NCBI GenBank assembly: GCA_964419225.1
Contig: CAYQPF010000025.1
Location: 1 to 41,871 of the forward strand
Origin: CAYQPF01 sp964419225
GTDB lineage: Bacteria > Cloacimonadota > Cloacimonadia > Cloacimonadales > CAYQPF01
Direction: 5' to 3'
DNA: 41,871 nt
Position 1 is the first letter of the stretch. Each line of letters starts with the position of its first letter. This document shows positions 15,523 to 25,206 of the stretch, in pieces. The notes under the pieces are model-generated. The model made no database searches, was not told the origin of the DNA, and worked only from the letters and a program-made list of their open reading frames with translations. The translations under genes were made by a program, and so were the position numbers.

Positions 15523-17790
15523 TCATCTTCCTTTTCTGGTATATAATTCCAGTTTATACTTGACTATTCTTCGGGTTAGTGTACTTTCAGAGACATTCAG
15601 AAGCAGAGCTGCTTCCTTTTGCTTGCCATCAGATTTAAGAAGAGCATCGATTATGGCATCCTTCTCCAGAGAATTGCTGATGTTCTTTAGCGGAACGACA
15701 TCAGAATCATTGTTTAGGGTAGTTTCCGGCAGCCAGACAAACGCCCTTTCGTCCCAATGATCTTGTTTGAACATAATAAATATTCTTTCAATAATATTTT
15801 TAAGTTCGCGTACATTACCCGGGAAATCATAATTTTTCATTTTAGTCAGAAAGCTCTGCTCAAGTACAGGCTTTTTGCAGTTATTCAATTTAGAGAAATA
15901 ATCGACATAGTAATCTATCAGAATTTCAATATCTTCCGGTCTTGATCTCAGAGGTGGAATATGAATTTCAATGGTGTTCAAACGATGATAAAGATCCAGG
16001 CGGAATTCATTGTTTTTTATCATCTTCAGAAGATCTTTGTTGGTAGAACTAATGATCCGTGAATCAAAGTCAATAACTTTTGCAGAACCGACAGGAGTTA
16101 CTTTTCTGGTTTCCAATACTCTGAGAAGTTTAGCCTGCAGTTCAGCCGGCATATCTCCAATTTCATCCAGATAGAGAGTACCATTATTAGATTGAACAAA
16201 ATAGCCGGTATGATCAGCCAGAGCATTCGTAAAAGATCCTTTCTTATGCCCGAAAAATTCACTTTCCAACAGACCTTTGGAAACTGCAGAAACGTTTACA
16301 GGGACAAAAGGATAATTGAATCTGATGCTGTTGAGATGAATAATATTGGCAATAATTTCTTTACCTGAGCCGGATTCCCCCGTGATCAGAACATTTGCAG
16401 TGGGATGCTGTGCAGCAAGCAAAGCCGTATCGAGGACTTTTTTAAATCCACTGCTTTGGCCTACAAAACCTGAGAAAATTGTTTCATTCAATTTCGTATT
16501 CATCTCTAAGTAATTCTGTTGAGCCTTATCATACTTTAGAATCAAGTCATTAATCTGGTTATCAAATTCTTTGGTTTTTTCATTCATGACCTGACTCATA
16601 TATTCAACATAGAATGGACTGATTGTTTTGAGCACTTCATTCGCTTTCTTAAAATCATTCTTTTTCTCATAATAATCAGCCAAATTTTGCTGTGCAATGA
16701 TCAACATATCAAACTTCTTGTGCTTCCTGGCATATTTTTTGAAAGAAACGATCTTTGTTTTAGCTTCTTCAAGTTTTCCCATACTCAACAATAAATTAGC
16801 CATATTCAATTCAATTTCCTTGAGAGCTACAATATCATTAAGTTCTTTGGCAAAACCTTCACTTTGCTCCAAATAAGACCAAGCCAGATCTTCCTGACCA
16901 AGATAACGGTAGCAGCCGGCCATATTACTGAAAAGTTCATAGAAATAACGCGGGTTTTGAAATCCAATGGAGTCAGCATAATTTTTGCAGGTAGTAAAAT
17001 GTTCCAAAGCTGTAGAATGCTTATCCTGTCTCATATCAAGGACACCCAAATTGAAAAGTATGAGAATCCTGCGGATTTCTATTTGATGCTCTGTAGCGAT
17101 ATCTGAACCCTTTTGGAGCATCGCATCTGCTTCAGCAAAACGGTTAAGAACTGTATAGAGTGTAGAAAGATTATTTATTATGAGAAGCTGTGAGTCATAG
17201 TCGTCTGTTTTAAGAGAAAGTTCAAAGGAAGTGCTTAAGAAATCCAGAGCTTTATGATATTCCAGATACTGATAATAAGCTGTTCCAATATTAATTTTAA
17301 TCCTCATTTGTAAATGTATGTCATCATAAGATTGACATAATTTTTCTGCTTTTGCATAATATTCCATAGCTAATATTCTGTCATTTTGTGACTGATAATA
17401 GGATCCGATATGCATCAAGCTTTCGATTATTGCCTTATTATTCTTTGCCTCAAGAGCAGCTTTGTAAGCGATATCCAAACAGGGTTTTTGTCTATTTTGC
17501 TTTTCAGAATTCTTATAGCAAATACTGAGAGCAAGATTACATTTAGAGATCAATAAATGATTACTGTGTTCGATGGCCTGTGCCAGCATTTCCAGAGTGA
17601 TTGTTTCGGCTTGCTCCAATTGATTTAGCGATATGAGAGCCTTGGCTTGTAAATATTTCAAATGATCTTTATTTTGTTGATCTTTGAGTTGAGGATAAAT
17701 TGTCTCAAATTCATACATAAAGCGGGGAGGATCAGATTCCGTGTATCTTTCCAGTAAGATTAACTTCTTTTCATTCAGCAATTCTTCCAC
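15523..17790 (-). CDS. TPR-containing sigma54-dependent transcriptional activator (755 aa)
   Basis: The start is set at GTG 17790, where AAAGGAG lies 5 nt upstream; a TTG 27 nt earlier has no such site. Residues ~15-400 are tetratricopeptide-type helical repeats (e.g. YYAKAEKLCQSYDD, LEQSEGFAKELND), followed by a probable coiled coil (~400-450). The AAA+ sigma54-interaction domain is at ~455-690: Walker A GESGSGKE (~470), sigma54-contact loop GSFTNA in place of GAFTGA, Walker B TLYLDEIGDMP, and FPGNVRELKNI. A Fis-type HTH closes the protein (KEAALLLNVSESTLTRRI). There is no receiver domain, so TPR contacts or a bound partner probably control it. The neighbouring sigma54-like promoter at 15314-15340 is the obvious target. 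Confidence 0.9.
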   Translation of the reverse strand: MEELLNEKKLILLERYTESDPPRFMYEFETIYPQLKDQQNKDHLKYLQAKALISLNQLEQAETITLEMLAQAIEHSNHLLISKCNLALSICYKNSEKQNRQKPCLDIAYKAALEAKNNKAIIESLMHIGSYYQSQNDRILAMEYYAKAEKLCQSYDDIHLQMRIKINIGTAYYQYLEYHKALDFLSTSFELSLKTDDYDSQLLIINNLSTLYTVLNRFAEADAMLQKGSDIATEHQIEIRRILILFNLGVLDMRQDKHSTALEHFTTCKNYADSIGFQNPRYFYELFSNMAGCYRYLGQEDLAWSYLEQSEGFAKELNDIVALKEIELNMANLLLSMGKLEEAKTKIVSFKKYARKHKKFDMLIIAQQNLADYYEKKNDFKKANEVLKTISPFYVEYMSQVMNEKTKEFDNQINDLILKYDKAQQNYLEMNTKLNETIFSGFVGQSSGFKKVLDTALLAAQHPTANVLITGESGSGKEIIANIIHLNSIRFNYPFVPVNVSAVSKGLLESEFFGHKKGSFTNALADHTGYFVQSNNGTLYLDEIGDMPAELQAKLLRVLETRKVTPVGSAKVIDFDSRIISSTNKDLLKMIKNNEFRLDLYHRLNTIEIHIPPLRSRPEDIEILIDYYVDYFSKLNNCKKPVLEQSFLTKMKNYDFPGNVRELKNIIERIFIMFKQDHWDERAFVWLPETTLNNDSDVVPLKNISNSLEKDAIIDALLKSDGKQKEAALLLNVSESTLTRRIVKYKLELYTRKGR

Positions 17791-17817
17791 AATTACTCCT
17801 TTAGTTTCAGGGACCAA

Positions 17818-17834
17818 AGTTCTTTCAAAGAACT
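17818..17834. promoter_or_regulatory. 17-bp palindrome in the leader of the activator gene
   Basis: AGTTCTTTCAAAGAACT is a perfect inverted repeat with a one-base centre. It lies between the predicted start site (about 17861) and the RBS. It could be an autoregulatory operator or an mRNA hairpin. Confidence 0.45.
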
Positions 17835-17867
17835 ATACCCTGACAACTCCACTTTTTAACTGATACC

Positions 17868-17896
17868 AATATAAATCCAAACCAGATTAGCGTCAA
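17868..17896 (-). promoter_or_regulatory. Sigma70-type promoter of the sigma54-activator gene
   Basis: On the minus strand, -35 TTGACG (17896-17891) and -10 TATATT (17873-17868) are 17 nt apart, each one mismatch from consensus. The leader to GTG 17790 is about 70 nt. Confidence 0.7.
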
Positions 17897-18040
17897 TCTT
17901 AAAAGCCAGAGATTAATCTCGAAAAAATGGAAAACTAAATTCTTCTTGCCAGATAGAGGAATCAGATAAAATTGCCTGTAGAAGAGTAATTTTTTTGGCT
18001 CTTGAGAGTTATAATAAGTAAAAAAGTAGAGGTGTCGTGC

Positions 18041-20689
18041 ATGAAGAAAGTTTTATTTCTGCTATTAAGTGTCATTCTGGTATTCCCTTTAGTTGCAGTA
18101 AATATGCTCCACAAGGTACTTCCCAACGGGATGGAAGTGGTTGTAAAAGAGAATAAATCTAATAATTCCGTCGGTTTTTTCTGTTTTGTTAAAACAGGCT
18201 CCCTGAATGAGGGCAAATATTTAAGTTCCGGTATTTCTCATTATCTTGAACATATCGTATCCGGCGGTAGTACAAAATTCAAGACAGAAGAAGAATATCA
18301 GCAGGAAGAAAAAGAAATGGGTGCTATCACCAATGCCTTCACCAATCAGAACACTACCTGCTTTCATATGATAGCCGACAAACAATATTCCGACAGATCT
18401 CTGAAAGAACTCTCAGAACACATTATGTTCTGTGCCTTCGATACAACAGAAGTTAACCGGGAAAAACAGGTTATTCTGAAGGAAATAGTCATGCGGTCTT
18501 CTCAGCCTTATGACAAGATGATGCAGAAGCAAAATGAATTGAACAGTCCCTTTTCCAACAACAGATATCCGATAATCGGTTATCCGGAAATCTTCAAAAA
18601 ACTGACCAGAAACGATCTGATTGATTATTACAACACCCATTACGCTCCCAACAATATGATCTTTGTGGCAGTTGGAAACTTCAATGTGGATGATGTCATG
18701 ACCAAGATCGAAGATACTTTTAAGAATTTTGAACGCAGAACCGTCGAACCAGTTTACCTGCCTGCAGATCCTGTAATCAATCAGGAAGTCAGATATCTGG
18801 AAGAATTCGACACCCAGGTTCCTTATGTAGCCATGTCCAATGTGATCAACAATAATGACGGCAAGAAAGCCGTTGCCTTGGATACAGCATTTGATCTACT
18901 CTTTGGAAAACGCAATGCACCCCTGAGATATTTTCTGGAAGAAAAAACACAACTTGTTAATTATGTTTACGGCTATTCCTCTTTTAGCCTGAATGCACCT
19001 AATGGAGAATTTTCTGTTGGCTTTGAACCGAAAGATTATAAAGACATCGACAAAATAATTGCCATTATCGATCAGGAGATCGCTAAATACAGCAATCCTG
19101 GGAAACAGTCAAAATCCGGTTCAAAAAAGAGTAAAAATCAGTCTGTTGTTGGTTTCAAACAGTCTCAAATAGACAATCTTTTGGAGATGATCAAAGCACA
19201 AAGAGACTTGAATGTCCTGAGTATTGAGGAAGAAGCCAATCGAATCGGGATGAATATTCTGATGAACAATTCTATCGATTACTATGAATCAAGAATCCAG
19301 GCAATTTCCAAATTAACTGTTAAAGATTTGGAAGATGCCTTGAGCTATTTCTGGGGTAATCATAACCGGGTTATCTTTGTTGCTCTCCCCAAAGGATTAA
19401 AGCAGGAATTCGAAAAGCAATCTCATAAAGAGATCATTAAAGGACAGGCAGAAAGAATAGTTTTGGATAAGAATAGTACTCTTCTTTATAAAATGAATAA
19501 TGAGAAGTCCATTATCAGAGGGACAATGTATCTTCCCCTGACAACCAATTACGAAACCGAAAAAAACGTTGGATACACTTCTTTTATGACTGAAATGCTC
19601 ATGAGTGGTTCCAAGAAATATGACTCCATGTTTATCACCAACTGGCTGGAAGATCATGCAGCCAGCATTAATATCAACACGAATTCCCGGGGAACTTACA
19701 TTTCTTTTGTCAGCCTGAAAAAAGATTTTCCAGAGTTTCAAAATATTATTCTGGATGGCTTAATCAATCCACAATTTCCCCAGGCTGAAATAGAACTCAA
19801 ACTTGAAGCCGTATATCAGGATTACTTAAGAGCTAAAAGTTATCCCGGTACTTATCATGAAGCTTTCTTTGACAGTCTGATCTTTGTGAATAAAAGAGAA
19901 AGTCTCAATCCGGAAATCCGGACAAAGCAGCTTTTGAATATCACCAGAGCAGATCTGCAGAACCTTTATCAAAAATATTTCCAGGCAGATAAGATCATTA
20001 TCAGCTTACTTGGAGACCTAACCAAAGAAGAAGCTACAACTATAACCAATTTATTCTATAATAAGCTACCCAAGAAAATGATAACTGAGACGGGAGTATT
20101 CTCTAAAGTACAATTTGCCGGTAAAGATTTCCAACAAGCATACCCTTTTGAAGAAACCAATGTTACAGTGATATGCCCGGCACCCACTATGAAAGATCCT
20201 GATTTCGAAGTTATGCAGGTTATTTTAAGTATTATGAACGGTGGTTCCGGTACAGGCAGAATTCATAAAGCTACCAGGGGTACAACAGATCTGGCCTATT
20301 ATGCCTATGCTGACTACAATTTCAATAACAACTGGGCTTACTTTGAACTTGTTTCGCAGACTTCTGTTGATAAAAAGGATCAATTGGTCAGTGTCATGAA
20401 GAATGAGTTGAAGAAATTAACTCAAACCCTCGTAACTCAGCAGGAAATTAATACCTCTATCGATGAGAATTATCAGATCATTAAGAATGATCTGACAGAC
20501 GAATCAGCACCAAATATCATGTGCCGTTATGAAGTCATGGGACTCGGATTCGATTACCTGGATAAAGTTAAAGAAAAGAGAATTCAAGTTAAGCCTGAAG
20601 ATGTGCTGAGAGTTGCGAAGAAATACTTTGGCAATCCTACAGCTCTTGTTTCGGCTCCATCTGATAATGTGGAATTAATGGTAAAATAA
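18041..20689 (+). CDS. M16-family (pitrilysin-like) zinc peptidase, exported
   Basis: The start is set at ATG 18041 (MKKVLFLLLSVILVFPLVAV, a signal peptide), preceded by GAGGTG; the in-frame ATG 39 nt upstream lacks a convincing site. The 882-aa length fits a two-repeat M16 protein. The inverted zinc motif HYLEH is at residues 67-71 and the distal glutamate is E148 (ILKEIV), exactly 77 residues after the second His as in pitrilysin, so the N-terminal half should be catalytic. The C-terminal half (~480-882) is the inactive M16 repeat (e.g. GGSGTGRIHKATRGTTDLAYYAYADY). Likely periplasmic degradation of peptides. It is divergent from the sigma54-activator gene. Confidence 0.92.
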   Translation: MKKVLFLLLSVILVFPLVAVNMLHKVLPNGMEVVVKENKSNNSVGFFCFVKTGSLNEGKYLSSGISHYLEHIVSGGSTKFKTEEEYQQEEKEMGAITNAFTNQNTTCFHMIADKQYSDRSLKELSEHIMFCAFDTTEVNREKQVILKEIVMRSSQPYDKMMQKQNELNSPFSNNRYPIIGYPEIFKKLTRNDLIDYYNTHYAPNNMIFVAVGNFNVDDVMTKIEDTFKNFERRTVEPVYLPADPVINQEVRYLEEFDTQVPYVAMSNVINNNDGKKAVALDTAFDLLFGKRNAPLRYFLEEKTQLVNYVYGYSSFSLNAPNGEFSVGFEPKDYKDIDKIIAIIDQEIAKYSNPGKQSKSGSKKSKNQSVVGFKQSQIDNLLEMIKAQRDLNVLSIEEEANRIGMNILMNNSIDYYESRIQAISKLTVKDLEDALSYFWGNHNRVIFVALPKGLKQEFEKQSHKEIIKGQAERIVLDKNSTLLYKMNNEKSIIRGTMYLPLTTNYETEKNVGYTSFMTEMLMSGSKKYDSMFITNWLEDHAASININTNSRGTYISFVSLKKDFPEFQNIILDGLINPQFPQAEIELKLEAVYQDYLRAKSYPGTYHEAFFDSLIFVNKRESLNPEIRTKQLLNITRADLQNLYQKYFQADKIIISLLGDLTKEEATTITNLFYNKLPKKMITETGVFSKVQFAGKDFQQAYPFEETNVTVICPAPTMKDPDFEVMQVILSIMNGGSGTGRIHKATRGTTDLAYYAYADYNFNNNWAYFELVSQTSVDKKDQLVSVMKNELKKLTQTLVTQQEINTSIDENYQIIKNDLTDESAPNIMCRYEVMGLGFDYLDKVKEKRIQVKPEDVLRVAKKYFGNPTALVSAPSDNVELMVK

Positions 20690-20701
20690 AAGAAGTGTTC
20701 A

Positions 20702-20743
20702 GCTCACCCCTAACCCCTCTCTTGCGAAGAGAGGGGATTGAAA
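20702..20743 (+). repeat. Hairpin repeat CCCCTCTCTT-GCG-AAGAGAGGGG
   Basis: A perfect 10-bp stem (20714-20723 with 20727-20736), flanked by CTCACCCCTAA, follows the M16 gene. A relative in the reverse orientation lies at 38327-38365. With no T run it is a poor intrinsic terminator and more likely a dispersed palindromic repeat. Confidence 0.75.
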
Positions 20744-20770
20744 GTTTAATACAAAAAATTAGGAGACACT

Positions 20771-21541
20771 ATGGCTTGGTTTGGTAAATTGTTAGGTGGG
20801 TCGTTAGGTTTTTTTGCAGGCGGTCCTTTAGGTGCAATTCTTGGTGCTGCTATTGGCGGACTTTTTGATAAAGAAGATGATTTTGATAATTATAAGAAAA
20901 GAGATTATAGAGATACAACCATGTCGGGTCAGGAAAAAGCTCAAGCTGCCTTTTTTGTCACGACCTTTTCTCTCTTAGGTAAGATAGTCCATGCAGATGG
21001 AGAATTTTCAGTTGAAGAGGATCAGGCATTTCAAAAAGTTATTCAGGATCAGTTTCGTTTGAATCCTAATCAGGCAAAATTAGCCTATGAGATTTTCCTG
21101 AAAGCAGCTTCTCCCCAATATCAGTATATGGATTTACTGAAGCAATTCTATCAGTTATTCCAAACTGATCAGCAAATGCTTAATCTTCAGCTTGATTTAA
21201 TGGTCAGGCTGGCAGTCGCGGACAACCATTTCCACGAATATGAAAAAAGTATGCTCAATCAGGCTCAAAGAGTTTTTCAAATCAGTGATGCAGATTATGA
21301 AAACATTCTCAAACGATATGTAATTGCATCTCAGGACAAGTATTACGCAGTATTAGGCTGCAGTCCACAGGATGATAACGATACAATTAAAAGTAAATAC
21401 CGTCAGCTTGCTCTGGAAAACCACCCGGATAAAGTTATCGCTAAAGGCCTTCCTGAAGAATTTGTCCAATATGCTAACAAGAAATTCCAGGAAATTCAGG
21501 AAGCTTACGAGGCTGTTAAGAAAGCAAGAAACATTGCTTAA
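20771..21541 (+). CDS. djlA: DjlA/TerB-like J-domain co-chaperone
   Basis: A 256-aa protein with the architecture of DjlA: an N-terminal glycine-rich membrane segment (GGSLGFFAGGPLGAILGAAIGGLF, split by function at about residues 8-31), a TerB-like helical domain (~55-170; LLGKIVHADGEFSVEEDQAF, then LAVADNHFHEYEKSML) and a C-terminal J-domain (~190-256) with intact HPD at 218-220 (LENHPDKV). J-domains stimulate DnaK ATPase, so the protein should recruit Hsp70 at the inner membrane. The RBS AGGAGA precedes ATG 20771. It sits between two exported proteases on the same strand; a functional link to envelope protein quality is plausible but unproven. Confidence 0.88.
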   Translation: MAWFGKLLGGSLGFFAGGPLGAILGAAIGGLFDKEDDFDNYKKRDYRDTTMSGQEKAQAAFFVTTFSLLGKIVHADGEFSVEEDQAFQKVIQDQFRLNPNQAKLAYEIFLKAASPQYQYMDLLKQFYQLFQTDQQMLNLQLDLMVRLAVADNHFHEYEKSMLNQAQRVFQISDADYENILKRYVIASQDKYYAVLGCSPQDDNDTIKSKYRQLALENHPDKVIAKGLPEEFVQYANKKFQEIQEAYEAVKKARNIA

Positions 21542-21582
21542 AATAATTTGTAACAATCTTTAAGCATTTATTACTGTTTGCA

Positions 21583-21611
21583 TTGACTCATTATTTGCAT
21601 TAATTTATTAG
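21583..21611 (+). promoter_or_regulatory. Candidate sigma70-like promoter of the M6 protease gene
   Basis: TTGACT (21583-21588) and TATTAG (21606-21611) are 17 nt apart, with a 26-nt leader to the ATG at 21638. The -10 is a weak match. Confidence 0.4.
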
Positions 21612-21637
21612 GTTAATGTATTTTGAGGAGGTAATAA

Positions 21638-24600
21638 ATGAAGTTGTACTCAAAACTGTTTCTCGTTCTCTATATAATTTGTTTAACTATGGAAATGCTT
21701 GCGGTTCCGGCATATCCGGGACTGATTGATATCAAACAACCCGATGGAAAAACAGTAAATGTATTTCTAAAAGGTGACGAAATCACTCACTGGTTTGTCT
21801 CTACCGATGGATATACTCTGCTTTACGATAATCAGGGTGTTTTAAAATATGCTACAAAAGATATTAAAGGTGATTTGGTTGCTTCTGAATTTATAGCAAA
21901 AAATGCTGAAAATAGAACAAGCTCAGAGCAAAATTATCTGAGAAATATTAGTAAAGGATTATTTTACAGTCCTTCTCAATTATCGATGCTCAGCTCAATC
22001 CGGGCAGCCAGACAAACCGACCAACGTTCTTTTCCGCCAACTGGGAATCGCAAGTTAGTGATGATCCTTATCGGTTTTACAGATCTGGCCTTCACTAAAA
22101 CGCAAACTGAATTTTACAATTTAGCCAATCAGGATGCATATGCCATTAACGGAGCTTATGGCAGTATTAAGAAATGGTTTCAGGATGTTTCTTTCAATCA
22201 ATTATCCTTAACAACTGATGTTAAAGGCCCTTTCACAGCCTCGAATACCATGGCTTATTATGGTGCAAATGACAGTTACGGAGATGATCTCAGACCGAGA
22301 GAATTAGTAACAGAAGCTGTCAATCTTGCTAATGCAACCACCAACTTTGCTGATTATGATAATGACAGCAATGGTGCTGTGGATGGTGTATATGTAATTT
22401 TTGCCGGATATGGTGAAGAAGCTGGTGCCAGTGCCAACGCGATCTGGTCGCATGCCTGGAGTATTCCCTCTGTAACATTGGATGGGAAAACCATCACTAC
22501 TTATTCTTGCTCTCCTGAACTATCGGGTACATCAGGTTCAGCAATTACCAATATCGGGGTAATCTGCCATGAGTTCAGTCATGTTTGCGGGTTGCCGGAC
22601 TTTTATGATACAGATTACGCAGGAAGTGGTGGTCAATCTTTTGATTTAGGTGATTGGGATCCCATGGCAAGTGGTTCCTGGAATGATGACGGCAGAAGGC
22701 CTCCGTTTCATAATGGATACTCCAGGAATGCAATGGGCTGGCAGACAACAACTATTTTATCTTCCAGTACCAATATAACCCTGCCGAATTCAGCCCAGAA
22801 TAATGTATCATACCGTTTCAACACCTCAACCATCAATGAATATTTCATGGTAGAAAATCGTCAGCAGATAAGCTGGGATGCTTATATCCCTTATCATGGA
22901 ATGCTGATTTATCATGTTGATAAAAACTACTCCGGCTGGTCTACTGGAAAAATAAATGCAGTTCCTACTCATCAGGGAATGGATATCGAAGAAGCTGATA
23001 ATACCTTAACAACCGATACTTACTCTGGTGACCCATTTCCCGGGACTTCTTCCAAAACATCCTTCACCGATACCACTACTCCAAGTTCCAAAAGCTGGGC
23101 TAATGCAAATACAGCTAAGCCTATTACCGGAATTACCGAAGTGGGTGGAGTGATCAGCTTTGCCTTTATTGGTGGAGACCAATCCAATCCGACCTCCTTC
23201 ACGGCGACTACAATTTCCCAAAACCAAATTAATCTGGCCTGGACTCCGGCCTCAGGCTATACCAATATAATGGTTGCCTACAGCAGCAGTTCCACCTTCG
23301 GAACTCCTGTCAATGGCACAGCCTATACCGTCGGTCAAACGATTTCCGGCGGTGGAACGATCATATCCAGCGGGACATCGACAAGTTTCAATCATACAGG
23401 TCTTACTGCCGGTACAACATACTACTATAAAGCCTGGGCAAATTATAGCACCAATACCTATTCTTCTGGTATTACAGCCAATGCCACAACCATGTCTACA
23501 TTACCTTACACTCAGAATTTTAATGCTTCCACAACCTTACCTACAGGTTGGGAAATCATTGATTACAGCGGAAATGGTCAGGTTTGGCAAATCGGGACGA
23601 TGACTTCCGGATTAGGCGGGACACCCGGGAACTATGCTTATCTGAATAGCGATGGTTATGGATCAGGCAATAGTCAGAACTCCGATCTGATATCACCGAA
23701 CTTTATTCTTTCTGGTGCAGCATCAGTCAATCTGCTCTTCAACCATTATTTTAGATCTTACACAGGTTCTTCCGGCACATTATCCTACTCAACCAATTCC
23801 GGTTCATCCTGGACAACCATGCAAACCTGGACAGCCACTACCACAAATCCTTTGGCGACAACCTTGACAGTCTCGGGACTCTCCGGTCAAACCTATATCA
23901 AATTCAAATGGAATTATGTTGGTGCATATGCTTATCATTGGTGTGTGGATGATATTCAAGTCAATACACAGGCTTTAATATATAATCCGACAGTATTCAC
24001 AGCCACAGCAACAGTCAGTAATCAACTCAATTTGACCTGGACACCTGCCTCAGGTTCTTCCAATGTGATGATCGCTTATAATACAACCTCAACCTTTGGA
24101 ACCCCGGTCAACGGGACTGCATACACAGCAGGAAATGCAATATCAGGTGGTGGAACTGTATTGTATAAAGGCTCTTTGACTACCTTCAATCATACTGGCC
24201 TGGCTGCTGGTACTACTTACTACTACAAAGCTTTTGCCTATGATGAAAGCAGTAACTACACATCCGGAATAACCACAAATGGAACGACTCTGGCAGCTCC
24301 TGTATTAGATGTTCTTTATGCACAGGATTTTTCCGGCACAACCTTCCCTCCTACAGGTTGGACACTGCAATCAACTTCCACAAACTGGGCCAGACATACA
24401 GCAAATGGATACGGTCAAACAGGAACAGGCAGTGCCCGGGCTAATTTCTACTCTATTCAAGCCCCTAACACTCTTGATTTGACTACTCCGGTTTTTGACT
24501 TCAGTACAGCAGGCGGTTCATTATCCTTTGATTATGCTTATGCAGCATATGGTACAGCCGTTGACCAACTGGAAATCCTGTACTCAACAAATTCCGGTGG

Positions 24601-25090
24601 TTCATATACCCGCCTGATCCTTTATCCGGGAGGCTCAGCCAGTCCTCTGCTTACAGGAGGAACAACCACATCCAATTTTGTTCCTACTGCTGCCCAATGG
24701 GGTACCAAAATTCTGACACTTCCGGCTGGAACCAATAAAATCATGTTCCATGCTATCTCAGCATACGGCAATAATCTCTACCTTGATAATATCAAATTGT
24801 TTATAACCAGTCTGGCAACTCCGGTCGTAACAATCAGCAGAGTTGATAATGACAATGTTATGCTAACCTGGTTACCGGTGGCAAAAGCCAACAGTTATAA
24901 TGTATATGCAACGACCAATCCCTATGCTTCCTGGGAATTAGGTGAATGGGGTCTGCCTGTTATTGCTAACACAGCCAACACATTCACACCTGCATTACCT
25001 TCCGGGACAAATGTAAAGAATTTCTATAAAGTTGTAGCTTCAACGCAGGCAGCTGTAGCGAGTCCGCAAAATATACTTTTAACCAAATAA
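21638..25090 (+). CDS. M6-family secreted metalloprotease with Fn3 and jelly-roll modules (1150 aa)
   Basis: The signal peptide (MKLYSKLFLVLYIICLTMEM) precedes a propeptide-like region that contains ISKGLFYSPSQL. The M6 (immune-inhibitor-A-like) domain is at ~130-480. Its zinc site HEFSH is at residues 311-315 and is followed by VCGLPDFYD, then DPMASGSW, the Met-turn-like segment. Two Fn3-like domains (~515-615 and ~782-885) alternate with two cleaved-adhesin-type jelly-rolls (~622-775 and ~891-1052). A C-terminal Fn3-like module (~1060-1150; LATPVVTI to NFYKVVAST) is shared with the 1353- and 619-aa beta-helix proteins. The RBS GAGGAGGT is very strong and a terminator follows. Extracellular protein digestion is likely. 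Confidence 0.92.
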   Translation: MKLYSKLFLVLYIICLTMEMLAVPAYPGLIDIKQPDGKTVNVFLKGDEITHWFVSTDGYTLLYDNQGVLKYATKDIKGDLVASEFIAKNAENRTSSEQNYLRNISKGLFYSPSQLSMLSSIRAARQTDQRSFPPTGNRKLVMILIGFTDLAFTKTQTEFYNLANQDAYAINGAYGSIKKWFQDVSFNQLSLTTDVKGPFTASNTMAYYGANDSYGDDLRPRELVTEAVNLANATTNFADYDNDSNGAVDGVYVIFAGYGEEAGASANAIWSHAWSIPSVTLDGKTITTYSCSPELSGTSGSAITNIGVICHEFSHVCGLPDFYDTDYAGSGGQSFDLGDWDPMASGSWNDDGRRPPFHNGYSRNAMGWQTTTILSSSTNITLPNSAQNNVSYRFNTSTINEYFMVENRQQISWDAYIPYHGMLIYHVDKNYSGWSTGKINAVPTHQGMDIEEADNTLTTDTYSGDPFPGTSSKTSFTDTTTPSSKSWANANTAKPITGITEVGGVISFAFIGGDQSNPTSFTATTISQNQINLAWTPASGYTNIMVAYSSSSTFGTPVNGTAYTVGQTISGGGTIISSGTSTSFNHTGLTAGTTYYYKAWANYSTNTYSSGITANATTMSTLPYTQNFNASTTLPTGWEIIDYSGNGQVWQIGTMTSGLGGTPGNYAYLNSDGYGSGNSQNSDLISPNFILSGAASVNLLFNHYFRSYTGSSGTLSYSTNSGSSWTTMQTWTATTTNPLATTLTVSGLSGQTYIKFKWNYVGAYAYHWCVDDIQVNTQALIYNPTVFTATATVSNQLNLTWTPASGSSNVMIAYNTTSTFGTPVNGTAYTAGNAISGGGTVLYKGSLTTFNHTGLAAGTTYYYKAFAYDESSNYTSGITTNGTTLAAPVLDVLYAQDFSGTTFPPTGWTLQSTSTNWARHTANGYGQTGTGSARANFYSIQAPNTLDLTTPVFDFSTAGGSLSFDYAYAAYGTAVDQLEILYSTNSGGSYTRLILYPGGSASPLLTGGTTTSNFVPTAAQWGTKILTLPAGTNKIMFHAISAYGNNLYLDNIKLFITSLATPVVTISRVDNDNVMLTWLPVAKANSYNVYATTNPYASWELGEWGLPVIANTANTFTPALPSGTNVKNFYKVVASTQAAVASPQNILLTK

Positions 25091-25094
25091 TACC

Positions 25095-25130
25095 AAAAAG
25101 GGAGACCACGATGCGGTCTCCCTTTTTTTT
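25095..25130 (+). terminator. Strong intrinsic terminator of the M6 protease gene
   Basis: An 8-bp GC-rich stem (GGGAGACC at 25100-25107, GGTCTCCC at 25115-25122) is followed by eight T. A-rich sequence on the 5' side extends the stem. Confidence 0.95.
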
Positions 25131-25206
25131 ATAGAACAGAAAAGGATCTTTTGATTTTTCTGATAATCAAAGTACTAAAACATATCTGAAATTTACAGGA
25201 GAGTTC

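Noticed and set aside
17791..17817. TTG start for the sigma54 activator
   Set aside because: It would place the AAAGGAG site inside the coding region; the GTG at 17790 is 5 nt after that site.
17981..18015. Promoter for the M16 gene from TATAAT at 18010
   Set aside because: The -10 is perfect but no acceptable -35 is seen at 15-19 nt, so it is not called.
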